Assembly: GCF_014637345.1 (NCBI RefSeq)
Contig: NZ_BMEX01000013.1
Span: 1-64,000, forward strand
Direction of reading: 5' to 3'
Source: Kroppenstedtia guangzhouensis
GTDB lineage: Bacteria; Bacillota; Bacilli; Thermoactinomycetales; DSM-45169
DNA length: 64,000 nt
Within the stretch, counting starts at the first letter, position 1. Each line of letters opens with the position of its first letter. Positions 26,989-37,449 of this stretch are shown piece by piece. The notes under the pieces are model-generated. The model saw only the letters and a program-made list of their open reading frames with translations, was not told the DNA's origin and did no database searches. The position numbers and the translations under genes were made by a program.

Positions 26989-27978
26989 ATGCGATACAGG
27001 GTCTTGATAGAAGTCGGGGTCATTTTATGGATGGTGGCCGGCTGTTCGCTGCCGAGAGTTCTCCCTCCCGATACAGAGACAAGTGGAGAGAAGGAGATCC
27101 GGAGGATCAACCCTTTGACGGGGAAGGAGATGGAAAAGGAAACATCGGGTCGCCCATGGATGGTGATGGTGAATAACCAGGCCCAGGCCAGACCCCAATC
27201 GGGATTGGATCGGGCAGATCTTGTGGCAGAAGTTCTGGCAGAGGGAGAGATCACCCGCTTCGCCGCCTTTTACTATGGGGTAAGGGAAGGAGTTGTCGGA
27301 CCGATCCGGAGTGTTCGGCCTTACTACCTGGATCTGGCCCGGGGGCCGCAAGCAGTGGTGACTCATGCCGGCGGATCACCGAAGGCAATGGAGCGGATCC
27401 GGGAGGAGAGGTTCCCCAGTCTGGATGGTATTCATGGGGACAGCCGTTGGTTTTATCGTGTAAACTTTCGACAACCTCCCCACAATCTGTACACAGATCT
27501 CGAGAAGTTGCGGGAAGGAGCCGAAAAGAAGGGGTATGCCGAAGGCACAGTTGAAAGCCCTTACATTTTCAGTCGGAAAGAACCTGATAAGGGGAAAGCT
27601 GCATCCCGAATCGATTTGAGATATCATCGACTGTACCGAGTGGAATATGGGTATGATCCGAAAACCGGGCGCTACATCCGGTATACACAAGGGAAAAAAC
27701 AGGTGGATCGGGAGAAGGGGACGCCTCTGTCTATGGAAAATGTGCTGGTGATTCGTGCACCCCATCGGGTGATCGACTCCTCCGGCCGCAGAGAGGTGAG
27801 CATCACCGACGGGGGAGAGGGGATGCTCTTTCGTGGGGGAAAAGCTTGGCCCCTTCGCTGGGAATACAGACAAGGCTGGATTGTTCCACTCATGGACGGA
27901 AAGACCGCACCGCTTGCTCCAGGGAAAACCTGGATCAATGTCCTCCCGGTGGATGGAGGACTCAAGTACGGCAAATAG
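26989..27978 (+). CDS. yerB: DUF3048 lipoprotein YerB
   Basis: A secreted lipoprotein of 329 residues. The signal ends in LWMVAGC with lipobox Cys19. NPLTGKEM and VMVNNQAQARPQSGLDRADLVAEVLAEGEITRF are characteristic of the DUF3048 family, present in B. subtilis as YerB. Molecular function is unknown. It keeps its B. subtilis place between yerA and yerC, although a dispersed element sits before it. No strong ribosome site precedes ATG 26989 (GAGGGAGTG at -20 to -12 is the best). Confidence 0.88.
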   Translation: MRYRVLIEVGVILWMVAGCSLPRVLPPDTETSGEKEIRRINPLTGKEMEKETSGRPWMVMVNNQAQARPQSGLDRADLVAEVLAEGEITRFAAFYYGVREGVVGPIRSVRPYYLDLARGPQAVVTHAGGSPKAMERIREERFPSLDGIHGDSRWFYRVNFRQPPHNLYTDLEKLREGAEKKGYAEGTVESPYIFSRKEPDKGKAASRIDLRYHRLYRVEYGYDPKTGRYIRYTQGKKQVDREKGTPLSMENVLVIRAPHRVIDSSGRREVSITDGGEGMLFRGGKAWPLRWEYRQGWIVPLMDGKTAPLAPGKTWINVLPVDGGLKYGK

Positions 27979-27991
27979 AAGGAAGTCAGCA

Positions 27992-28010
27992 TATTTTGTC
28001 GAATTTTCTA
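27992..28010 (+). promoter_or_regulatory. Spo0A-box-like site before yerC
   Basis: TTTTGTCGAATTTTC contains the core TGTCGAA (27997-28003), an exact match to the 0A box. It lies 50 bases upstream of yerC. Confidence 0.45.
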
Positions 28011-28052
28011 TTTTAAAGGGGTAAAGTATTCTGCCAGGAAAGGGGGATTTGT

Positions 28053-28373
28053 ATGCAATTGGACAAACTGAGACAAAAAGAAGTGGACAACTTGTTTGCC
28101 GCTATTTTGACGTTAAACAGCATTGAAGAGTGTTATCGCTTTTTTGACGACCTTTGCACGGTGGGCGAGATCAAATCCTTGGCCCAGCGTCTGGAAGTGG
28201 CCCGCATGTTGAAAGAAGGGTTCACCTACAACCGGATTGAGGCCGACACGGGTGCCAGCACCGCCACCATTTCCCGGGTCAAGCGTTGCCTTCACTATGG
28301 GACCGATGGTTATACCTTGGCTCTGGATCGATTGAAGGAGCAACAGCAACAAGATGAAGGTGCGCAAAAATAA
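28053..28373 (+). CDS. yerC: TrpR-like DNA-binding protein YerC
   Basis: A 106-residue TrpR/YerC/YecD-family protein. The helix-turn-helix region is RLEVARMLKEGFTYNRIEADTGASTATISRVKRCL, about residues 46-80. Sequence and length match B. subtilis YerC, whose role is unclear. AAAGGGGG precedes ATG 28053, and an Spo0A-box-like sequence lies farther upstream. A terminator follows within 10 bases. Confidence 0.92.
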   Translation: MQLDKLRQKEVDNLFAAILTLNSIEECYRFFDDLCTVGEIKSLAQRLEVARMLKEGFTYNRIEADTGASTATISRVKRCLHYGTDGYTLALDRLKEQQQQDEGAQK

Positions 28374-28402
28374 TCGCCGCGGAGCTTGCTCCCGGCGTTT
28401 TT
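28374..28402 (+). terminator. Terminator of yerC
   Basis: Two stacked stems, CGCCG..GGAGC with GCTC..CGGCG, followed by TTTTT. Confidence 0.85.
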
Positions 28403-28404
28403 AT

Positions 28405-28533
28405 CAGAAGTGTTGTGAAAAAGAGAGGGTTGGGTTTCACATGGAGCGTCTTTGGATCGTCAGAACAAGGGAAGCGGGAATGTGAAACCCAACCCCGACC
28501 GTCCCCAGAACGCACTAAATCACAACCTTCCAG
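28405..28533 (+). repeat. Dispersed palindromic element, copy E
   Basis: Left end CAGAAGTGTTGTGAAAAAG, inner arms TTGGGTTTCACATGG and GAATGTGAAACCCAA, right end AAATCACAACCTTCCAG. It belongs to the centre-loop subgroup GAGCGTCTTTGGATCG. It starts three bases after the yerC terminator. Confidence 0.88.
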
Positions 28534-28664
28534 GCGGTTGTCCATTGACTTCAATCAGCTGAAACCAGCGGCACATCCCAAAACTGGATGGATGTGCTGC
28601 GGAGTTGGCCTCACGCTGTATTTGAGATGTCTGTTTCATCAAAAGTGAGGGGAGAGCAGATCCG

Positions 28665-29222
28665 TTGAAAATCACTTCAAAGACTGGTTTGTTGTTGATC
28701 GATGTGCAGAAAGCCTTTGATGACCCGAAATGGGGCTCGCGGAACAATCCTTTTGCAGAAGAGAATATCGGGCACTTGCTATCGGTCTGGCGTGCAAAAG
28801 GGCTACCGGTTGTCCATATCCGTCATCTCTCCCGGAACAGGGGCTCACTTTTTCATCCCGACGCCGACAGTTGTGATTTCAAGGAGGAAGCCCGTCCGCT
28901 GGCGGAGGAGCCGGTCATTGAGAAGTATGTGAACAGTGCCTTCATCGGGACGGATTTGGAAGAGAGACTCAGAGAAAGAGGGATTCAATCCTTGGTGATT
29001 GCCGGTCTGACCACGGATCATTGCGTCTCCACCACGACCCGGATGGCGAGAAATCTGGGCTTTGACCCCCAACTCCTGTCTGATGCCACGGCCACTTTTG
29101 ACCGGGTGGATCTTGATGGCAATCGGATCCCGGCAGCGGAGGTTCATCGCATCCATCTGGCCAGTCTCCACGGCGAGTTCACCCAAGTGACAAACATCCG
29201 CAATCTGATCGCTCATCTGTGA
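28665..29222 (+). CDS. Isochorismatase-family cysteine hydrolase
   Basis: A 185-residue hydrolase of the isochorismatase/nicotinamidase superfamily. The catalytic triad is visible: Asp in LLIDVQKAF (residue 12), Lys in IEKYVNSAF (near 86) and Cys in TTDHCVSTTTR (near 121). Substrate is likely an amide or carbamate but cannot be fixed. TTG 28665 follows GAGGGGAGAG. It lies in a position not occupied in the B. subtilis yerC-pcrB interval, flanked by element copies E and F. Confidence 0.9.
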   Translation: MKITSKTGLLLIDVQKAFDDPKWGSRNNPFAEENIGHLLSVWRAKGLPVVHIRHLSRNRGSLFHPDADSCDFKEEARPLAEEPVIEKYVNSAFIGTDLEERLRERGIQSLVIAGLTTDHCVSTTTRMARNLGFDPQLLSDATATFDRVDLDGNRIPAAEVHRIHLASLHGEFTQVTNIRNLIAHL

Positions 29223-29371
29223 CTCTGAGGGTCTTTTTGAAAGGGGACTTCCATTTTTTGAACTGTTGCGGCCAATCCTGTGGAACGAACTGGAGTCTTG
29301 TCCCGGGGATCAATCAAAGGAAAAGCAAATCCCTCCGTTGATGATGGAGGGATCTGGACGTTCCGCTTCAA

Positions 29372-29395
29372 GAGCCCCGTGGGGCTCCTTTTTTG
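29372..29395 (+). terminator. Terminator of the isochorismatase gene
   Basis: GAGCCC (29372-29377) pairs with GGGCTC (29382-29387), four-base loop, then CTTTTTT. It is 150 bases after the stop; the stretch between holds no gene. Confidence 0.85.
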
Positions 29396-29400
29396 GGACT

Positions 29401-29532
29401 CTCGAAGCATTGTGAAAAAGACGTTCACAGGGAGGGGTGGCTTTCACATGGAGTGATTTCACAGTTAAGAACAACATGTGAAAACCAATCCCGACCGGTC
29501 CGCCCCGGATATAGATTGATCAGACACGCCCT
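29401..29532 (+). repeat. Dispersed palindromic element, copy F
   Basis: Left end CTCGAAGCATTGTGAAAAAGACGTTCACAG, inner arms CTTTCACATGGAG and ACATGTGAAAACC, then CAATCCCGACCGG; the right end is diverged and ends CTA at 29531-29533. Read on the minus strand, that CTA is the TAG stop of proS. Confidence 0.8.
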
Positions 29533-30997
29533 AATAAGCCCGGGAGAACCAGACGGTATGTTGGGCTTTTTCACCGCAGTGGATACAGGTTTTCTTGATG
29601 ACCGGGGGTTCAAAGGGAATGTTTCGGGAGGTGAATTTGGTCTCTTCCTTCACCTTGGATTCACAGGCGTCCTCACCACACCAGCCGGCCAACACCCAGC
29701 CTGCAACCTTGGCTTCGCTTTCCTTTTGGGTGATATGGGTTTTCAATTCTTCCAGGGTGTTGATGTGCAGATGAGAGTGGTGGTCCCGGAAAGCCAGCGC
29801 TTTTTGAAACATGTTCTCTTGGATCTCTTCCAACAGTTCGCGGACCTTCTCAACTGCCTGATCGATCGCGACTGCCACCTTCTCCCCGGTGTCACGGCGG
29901 GCCAATACCACTTCCCCTTTGTCCACGTCTCGGGGTCCGATTTCCAGGCGGAGAGGAACACCGCGCATCTCCCATTCATTAAACTTCCATCCCGGCGTCT
30001 CCTCCCGCAAGTCAGCCCGTACGCGAACCCCCGCGGACCGGAGATCATCGAACAGCGGATCGAACCTCTCCATCACTTTCTCCCTCAGCTTGACCGGGCC
30101 GACGGGGATCATCACCACCTGTGTCGGTGCCACGCGGGGCGGCATGGCCAGTCCGCGGTCATCGCCGTGAACCATGATCATGGAGCCGATCAGGCGGGTG
30201 GAGGTTCCCCAGGAAGTGGTGTGGACGTATTTCAGCTGGTTGTCCTTGTCCAGGAATTTAATATCAAATCCCTTGGCAAAGTTTTCTCCAAGATAGTGGG
30301 AGGTGCCGGCTTGAACCGCTTTACCGTCTTTCATCATCGCTTCGATGGAATAGGTCTCCACTGCACCGGCAAACCGCTCACTGGGGGTTTTTTGCCCTTT
30401 CCAGACCGGAATGGCCAAAACTTGTTCCACCACTTCCCTGTAGATTTCCAGCATCTGCATCGTCTCTTGGCGGGCTTCCTCCTCTGTGGCATGGGCGGTA
30501 TGTCCTTCCTGCCAGAGAAATTCTGAGGTTCGCAGAAAGGGCATGGTCCGTTTTTCCCACCGGAACACATTGGCCCATTGGTTGATCAACACCGGCAGGT
30601 CCCGATGGCTGTGGATCCACTGACTGTACATATGGCCGATCATCGTCTCTGAAGTGGGGCGCAGGGCCAAGCGCTCTTCCAGTTTTTCGCCGGCGGCTTC
30701 AGTCACCCAGGGCAGCTCCGGATTAAAGCCCTCCACATGTTCTTTTTCTTTTTGGAAAAAAGACTCCGGAATCAGCATCGGAAAATAGGCATTCCGGTGT
30801 CCCGTCTCCTTGAACCGCTGATCCATCGCCGCCTGAATCCGCTCCCACAACTCAAAACCGTCCGGCTTGAACACGATGCAGCCGCGGACGGGTGTGTAAT
30901 CCATCAAATCCCCTTTTCGGATCACATCGATATACCAGCGGGAGAAATCCTCCGACTGCGGGGTGATCTCCTTTACAAATTTTTTTTCATCGGCCAT
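29531..30997 (-). CDS. proS: Prolyl-tRNA synthetase, archaeal/eukaryotic type
   Basis: A class II aminoacyl-tRNA synthetase of 488 residues, the short archaeal-like form lacking the bacterial editing insert. Motif 2 is FRWEKRTMPFLRTSEFLWQEGH, and motif 3 is GDDRGLAMPPRVAP. The C-terminal zinc-type domain has CGEDACESK and CIHCGEKAQ, and the protein ends in Tyr, as usual for this type. It is preceded by a T-box leader, so charging of tRNA-Pro controls its transcription. It runs opposite to its neighbours and interrupts the yerC-pcrB interval; no second proS is in the window. Confidence 0.96.
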   Translation of the reverse strand: MADEKKFVKEITPQSEDFSRWYIDVIRKGDLMDYTPVRGCIVFKPDGFELWERIQAAMDQRFKETGHRNAYFPMLIPESFFQKEKEHVEGFNPELPWVTEAAGEKLEERLALRPTSETMIGHMYSQWIHSHRDLPVLINQWANVFRWEKRTMPFLRTSEFLWQEGHTAHATEEEARQETMQMLEIYREVVEQVLAIPVWKGQKTPSERFAGAVETYSIEAMMKDGKAVQAGTSHYLGENFAKGFDIKFLDKDNQLKYVHTTSWGTSTRLIGSMIMVHGDDRGLAMPPRVAPTQVVMIPVGPVKLREKVMERFDPLFDDLRSAGVRVRADLREETPGWKFNEWEMRGVPLRLEIGPRDVDKGEVVLARRDTGEKVAVAIDQAVEKVRELLEEIQENMFQKALAFRDHHSHLHINTLEELKTHITQKESEAKVAGWVLAGWCGEDACESKVKEETKFTSRNIPFEPPVIKKTCIHCGEKAQHTVWFSRAY

Positions 30998-31025
30998 CTG
31001 ATATCACTCCTTGAACCCATTGTAA

Positions 31026-31256
31026 ACAAAAATCCCCCATCCCCAAAGGGACGGGAGATTCAACCCGCGGTACCACCCTGATTGACCGCAGACTGCGGTC
31101 CGCTTGATCCCGATAACGGAGGGGCATCCGACATGGCTCATCGCCAGTGGCTCCAGGATGGGGAACAGATACCCTGTGGATCGACCTTCCAGTCAAGAGC
31201 CGACTCCCTGGGACACAGTTGGTACCTGCAGGTCCTTTCATCACCTTCTTCGGAAA
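31026..31256 (-). promoter_or_regulatory. T-box riboswitch of proS
   Basis: On the minus strand the conserved T-box core GGGTGGTACCGCGGG lies at 31064-31078. Upstream is a long stem I region with AGGGAGTCGG. CCC followed by A, in TTCCCCATCC, is my candidate Pro specifier. Downstream, TCTCCCGTCCC and GGGATGGGGGA form a terminator followed by TTTTTGTTT. Uncharged tRNA-Pro should stabilise the antiterminator and switch proS on. Confidence 0.93.
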
Positions 31257-31257
31257 A

Positions 31258-31286
31258 ATCATATCAGGGACAACCATCATTGTCAA
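31258..31286 (-). promoter_or_regulatory. Sigma-A promoter of proS
   Basis: On the minus strand TTGACA (31286-31281) and TATGAT (31263-31258) are separated by exactly 17 bases, directly upstream of the T-box leader. Confidence 0.9.
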
Positions 31287-31307
31287 TTTGATGACTTCGG
31301 AAAAAGG

Positions 31308-31652
31308 TCAAGCAAATCCGTGGAAGATCAGGATGAAGACTGCATATCCGAATAAACAGGCGACGATGGTGGAAATGCACAACACCAATCCCAACAGGAG
31401 CGAGACCCAAGTGCGGGGACGGGTAGCGGCATACCGGTAGGAGAGAATACCCGCTGCCACTTGGCCGATTCCTAGGGGAATGACAAACAGGAGGCCAAAT
31501 CCACTGACCCAGTACCACAGGAGTTCACGGCCTTCGGGGGATACCGCTCCTTCAAATAGGTTGTACCGGCTTCCGATCCACAGATAGCCGATGAGGAACA
31601 CCAGGCTCCAGATCCCGTAATATCCGCTCGCGCTCCAGAACCATTTTTTCAC
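31308..31652 (-). CDS. Small three- to four-helix membrane protein
   Basis: A 114-residue hydrophobic protein, GTG start with GGGGAGGGGG upstream. Helices are near residues 10-27, 47-72 and 84-108. It starts MKKWFWSASGYYGIW. No family recognised. It is transcribed toward proS, upstream of the proS promoter, and is divergent from pcrB with 170 bases between starts. Confidence 0.72.
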   Translation of the reverse strand: MKKWFWSASGYYGIWSLVFLIGYLWIGSRYNLFEGAVSPEGRELLWYWVSGFGLLFVIPLGIGQVAAGILSYRYAATRPRTWVSLLLGLVLCISTIVACLFGYAVFILIFHGFA

Positions 31653-31821
31653 CTTGCCCCCTCCCCACTCTTGGATTCCCTTTCCTGTTTATCGCTTCAT
31701 CCTATGCGCCGATTGGCGGGATTTTTCCATTGTGAATCTAAAAGAAGCGTTTCTTTTTCCCTCTTTCCTTGTCGTGTATAATGATCCTGAATGGAAAGAG
31801 CGGCTGTGGGAGGATGAACAT

Positions 31822-32553
31822 TTGCTGACGGAACGCATGAAAAAATGGCGACATGTGTTTAAACTGGATCCCAATCGGACCCTGTCCGAAAAATCTTTGG
31901 AAAAGGTGTGCACCAGCGGCACCGATGCAGTGATCGTGGGTGGGACAGATGGCATCACTTACCAAAATTCTCGAGACCTGATCGAGCGGATCGCTGAATA
32001 CCCAGTGGAATCTGTCCAGGAAATCTCCGCTGAATCGGCTGTCGTCCCCGGTGTGGACGGTTATCTGATCCCCGTCGTTCTCAATTCCGGATCCCTGCAC
32101 TGGGTGCTTAAGGCACAACATCGGGCGATCCGGAAGTACGGGGACTGGATTCCCTGGGAAGATGTAGCCGCGCTCGGCTACGTGGTGCTCAATCCGGAAT
32201 CCAAGGTGGGCCGCCTGACTGAGAGCCGGACGGGGGTGGGAACTGCTGACCTGACGGCCTACGGCCGTCTGGCGGAACACTTGTTCAGAATGCCCGCCTT
32301 GTATGTGGAGTACAGCGGAATGTACGGCGATGAAGGGATGGTGCGGGCGGCGCGCCGGGGATTAAAAAGATCCCGGCTGTTTTACGGGGGCGGGATCTCC
32401 CGGGAAGACCAGGCCCGGGCCATGAGCCGGGAAGCCGACACCGTGGTCGTGGGCAATCTGGTTTATCAAAACCTGGAGGCGGCGCTGGAGTCCGTTCGCT
32501 GGGTCAAGGAAACGGAATCGAAGGGAGTCTCGGGGGATCAGGGCATAAATTAA
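31822..32553 (+). CDS. pcrB: Heptaprenylglyceryl phosphate synthase
   Basis: A TIM-barrel prenyltransferase of 243 residues. PcrB joins a long prenyl diphosphate to sn-glycerol-1-phosphate, forming an archaeal-type ether lipid precursor. Family motifs are WRHVFKLDPNR, SGTDAVIVGGTDG, YLIPVVLNS, YVEYSGMYG and FYGGGISR. I choose TTG 31822, eight bases after GGGAGG; ATG 31837 gives a slightly shorter protein. A TATAAT at 31777-31782 is a likely -10. Its substrate could come from the glycerol-1-phosphate dehydrogenase encoded at 19328. Confidence 0.94.
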   Translation: MLTERMKKWRHVFKLDPNRTLSEKSLEKVCTSGTDAVIVGGTDGITYQNSRDLIERIAEYPVESVQEISAESAVVPGVDGYLIPVVLNSGSLHWVLKAQHRAIRKYGDWIPWEDVAALGYVVLNPESKVGRLTESRTGVGTADLTAYGRLAEHLFRMPALYVEYSGMYGDEGMVRAARRGLKRSRLFYGGGISREDQARAMSREADTVVVGNLVYQNLEAALESVRWVKETESKGVSGDQGIN

Positions 32554-32914
32554 CCGGAAAATGGCGGTGAGTACACTGCCAAAGGGAACTTTGCATCACA
32601 GGCACTGCAATTCGGATGGGCCGAAGCCCTGGGTCTAAGGTTGCCATTCCACCCAGCGGAAAGTCTTACGGGAGGGCGTTTAGGGGCAACATTCTTCCTT
32701 GTGATACGTCTTTGCCCCTGCCCGACGGTCAGATTCGGAGCGGCCAGTCATTACTTCCTTGTGGGATAGCATAGCGCGAATGGGAGGCACGACCCCAAGC
32801 GCGACTCGTGCCCTATGGGCGGCCTCGGTTGCATGGCGGAACAGGATCCCTCATCCAAGATGTTGGATCAACATGCTCCCGAAGGATGATTAAAGCGGAA
32901 AGGTGCGGATCACA
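32554..32914. other. Intergenic region pcrB-pcrA
   Basis: No gene is visible in 360 bases. A possible hairpin pairs GGCACGA (32788-32794) with TCGTGCC (32808-32814). The sequence is GC-rich and has no long open frame with a ribosome site. GGAAAGGTG at 32898-32905 is the pcrA ribosome site. Confidence 0.4.
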
Positions 32915-35101
32915 ATGGCACAAAACACCTGGGCGAAGGGCTCCCTACTCCAAGGGTTGAACCCCGATCAGAGACTGGCGGTGGAGACGACGGAAGGTCC
33001 GCTTCTGATCGTGGCCGGGGCCGGCAGTGGCAAAACGCGGGTGTTGACCAACCGGGTGGCTCACCTGTTGTCGGAAAAACGGATTCATCCGTGGAATATC
33101 CTGGCGATCACGTTCACCAATAAAGCGGCCCGGGAGATGAAGGATCGGATCCATGCTTTGGCAGGAGCTGAGGCGGAGGAGATTTGGATTTCCACCTTTC
33201 ACTCCATGTGTGTCCGCATCCTGCGACGGGACATTGACCGGATCGGTTACAACCGGAACTTCACCATTCTGGACAGTTCCGATCAGCTGACGGTGATGAA
33301 ACAGATTTTAAAGGAAAAGAACCTGGATCCGAAACAAATTCCACCTCGGGGCTTGTTACACCGGATCAGCCATGGGAAAAACCGGCTTCAAACCGCCCGG
33401 GACATGAAGGAGCGGGCCCAGAGCTACATGGACGAATTGGCGGCGGAGATCTTTGAAACCTATCAGGACAAGCTTCGGACCAATCAGTCTCTGGACTTCG
33501 ACGACTTGCTTACGGAGACGGTGCGCCTGTTCCGGCAGGTGCCGGAGGTACTGGACTTTTACCGGAAAAAATTTCAGTACATCCATGTGGATGAATATCA
33601 GGATACCAACCATGTGCAGTATGTCCTGATCCGCCTGCTGGCGGAACATCATCGGAATCTGTGTGTGGTGGGGGATTCCGACCAGTCCATCTACCGCTTT
33701 CGCGGTGCGGACATCAGCAACATTCTTCATTTTGAGCGGGATTATCCCGACGCCCAAGTGATTAAACTGGAACAGAACTATCGCTCCACCCAAACGATCC
33801 TGAAGGCGGCCAACAGTGTCATCTCCTACAATAGGGAGCGGAAGCCGAAGGATCTGTGGACGGAGAATGAAGCTGGCGAGCCGGTGCAGTTGTATGAAGC
33901 GGAGAATGAACATGAGGAAGCCTATTTTGTGGCGGACACTGTTGTAAAAGAGAGGAAAAACGGGAAGGGGTACAAAAGTTTCGCGGTTTTGTACCGGACC
34001 AATGCTCAGTCCCGGGTGCTGGAAGAAGTCCTCATGAAATCCAATATTCCCTACCGGATGGTGGGTGGGCTGAAGTTTTATGAGCGGAAGGAGATCAAAG
34101 ATCTACTGGCCTATCTGCGGTTGGTGGTCAATCCTGACGACGATCTCAGTTTGCGTCGGGTGATCAATGTGCCCAAACGGGGAATTGGACAGGCCACTGT
34201 GGACAAAATCGCGGCTTTTGCCGATCGGGAAGGGATCTCCATGATGCAGGCGCTCCTGGAAGTGGAAGGGATCGGCCTCTCCAATCGCTTCTTGCGGCCC
34301 TTGGAGAAATTCACCGGTCTGATCAAAGAGCTGAATGCGATGATGGAGTATCTGTCGGCGGGAGAGCTGACGGAAGAAGTCCTGGAACGGACCGGCTATC
34401 GAGAGGAATTGATGAAGGAGGAGACCGTTGAAGCGGCCAGCCGTCTGGAAAACATCGATGAGTTTCTCTCCGTGACCCGGGAATTTGAAGAGAAAAATGA
34501 AGATAAATCCCTGGTGGCTTTTTTGACGGATCTGGCTTTGATCTCCGATGTGGATACTCTGGAGGAGGATCCGGACGCTCCGGAGGATGCCGTCACCCTG
34601 ATGACCCTGCACTCCGCCAAAGGGCTGGAATTTCCCCAAGTGTTTCTGGTGGGAATGGAGGAGGGGATCTTCCCTCACAGCCGCACCTTGGATGATCCTG
34701 AGGAGTTGGAAGAGGAACGGAGACTGGCTTATGTGGGCATCACCCGGGCCGAAGAGAAATTGTACCTCACCCGGGCGAAAATGCGGATGCTGTTCGGTCA
34801 AACCCATACCAACCCCCCGTCCCTTTTCCTGCGGGAGATCCCCCGGGAGTTGGTGGAGCCGGTCGGCAAGCCCCCGGCGGTTTTGAAGAAGCCGGTTCTG
34901 CGCCGGGGTCCGGTTCGTCCCGTCCCCGACACGGAGACGGATTGGCGCGTGGGGGACAAGGTGAGTCATAAGAAATGGGGGATCGGCACTGTGGTCAAGA
35001 TACAGGGGGAAGGTCAGGATTTGGAGTTGAACATCGCTTTTCCCGCCCCCACAGGCGTGAAAAGACTGTTGGCCCAGTTTGCCCCCATCACCAAGGTTTG
35101 A
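32915..35101 (+). CDS. pcrA: ATP-dependent DNA helicase PcrA
   Basis: A UvrD/Rep-type 3'-5' superfamily 1 helicase of 728 residues, needed for repair and plasmid replication. Motif I is GAGSGKT (near 35), motif II DEYQDTN (near 227), motif [18 protein letters not shown], motif [10 protein letters not shown], motif [11 protein letters not shown] and motif [14 protein letters not shown]. The C-terminal part carries the Tudor-like RNA polymerase-binding region ([18 protein letters not shown]). ATG 32915 is chosen for GGAAAGGTG nine bases upstream. It is followed by ligA as in B. subtilis. Confidence 0.97.
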   Translation: MAQNTWAKGSLLQGLNPDQRLAVETTEGPLLIVAGAGSGKTRVLTNRVAHLLSEKRIHPWNILAITFTNKAAREMKDRIHALAGAEAEEIWISTFHSMCVRILRRDIDRIGYNRNFTILDSSDQLTVMKQILKEKNLDPKQIPPRGLLHRISHGKNRLQTARDMKERAQSYMDELAAEIFETYQDKLRTNQSLDFDDLLTETVRLFRQVPEVLDFYRKKFQYIHVDEYQDTNHVQYVLIRLLAEHHRNLCVVGDSDQSIYRFRGADISNILHFERDYPDAQVIKLEQNYRSTQTILKAANSVISYNRERKPKDLWTENEAGEPVQLYEAENEHEEAYFVADTVVKERKNGKGYKSFAVLYRTNAQSRVLEEVLMKSNIPYRMVGGLKFYERKEIKDLLAYLRLVVNPDDDLSLRRVINVPKRGIGQATVDKIAAFADREGISMMQALLEVEGIGLSNRFLRPLEKFTGLIKELNAMMEYLSAGELTEEVLERTGYREELMKEETVEAASRLENIDEFLSVTREFEEKNEDKSLVAFLTDLALISDVDTLEEDPDAPEDAVTLMTLHSAKGLEFPQVFLVGMEEGIFPHSRTLDDPEELEEERRLAYVGITRAEEKLYLTRAKMRMLFGQTHTNPPSLFLREIPRELVEPVGKPPAVLKKPVLRRGPVRPVPDTETDWRVGDKVSHKKWGIGTVVKIQGEGQDLELNIAFPAPTGVKRLLAQFAPITKV

Positions 35102-35109
35102 AGGTATGA

Positions 35110-37267
<2,158 letters not shown>

Positions 37268-37449
37268 GGTCTGGAAAGGCTTCAGCAAACCAAGGGAACC
37301 ATCATCTCCTCGCTGAGTTCCCGACCCTGTCCACCCGGTAACCATTTGTCAAAGCATCATGGGTCACAGCTGTCAGTCAAAAAGCCACCGGATTCCGGTG
37401 GCCCAAGAGCTTGGCTTTGCTCTTTTTTATAGGGAAGCATGATCGCAGT
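37268..37449. other. Intergenic region with terminators between ligA and the HTH-TPR gene
   Basis: Two hairpins close together: GCCACCGGATTCCGGTGGC (37384-37402), and AAGAGC with TGCTCTT followed by TTTTT (37406-37431). The second is the likely ligA terminator. No gene is visible. Confidence 0.6.
37406..37431 (+). terminator. Probable terminator of ligA
   Basis: AAGAGC and GCTCTT with a seven-base loop and a run of T. Confidence 0.7.
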
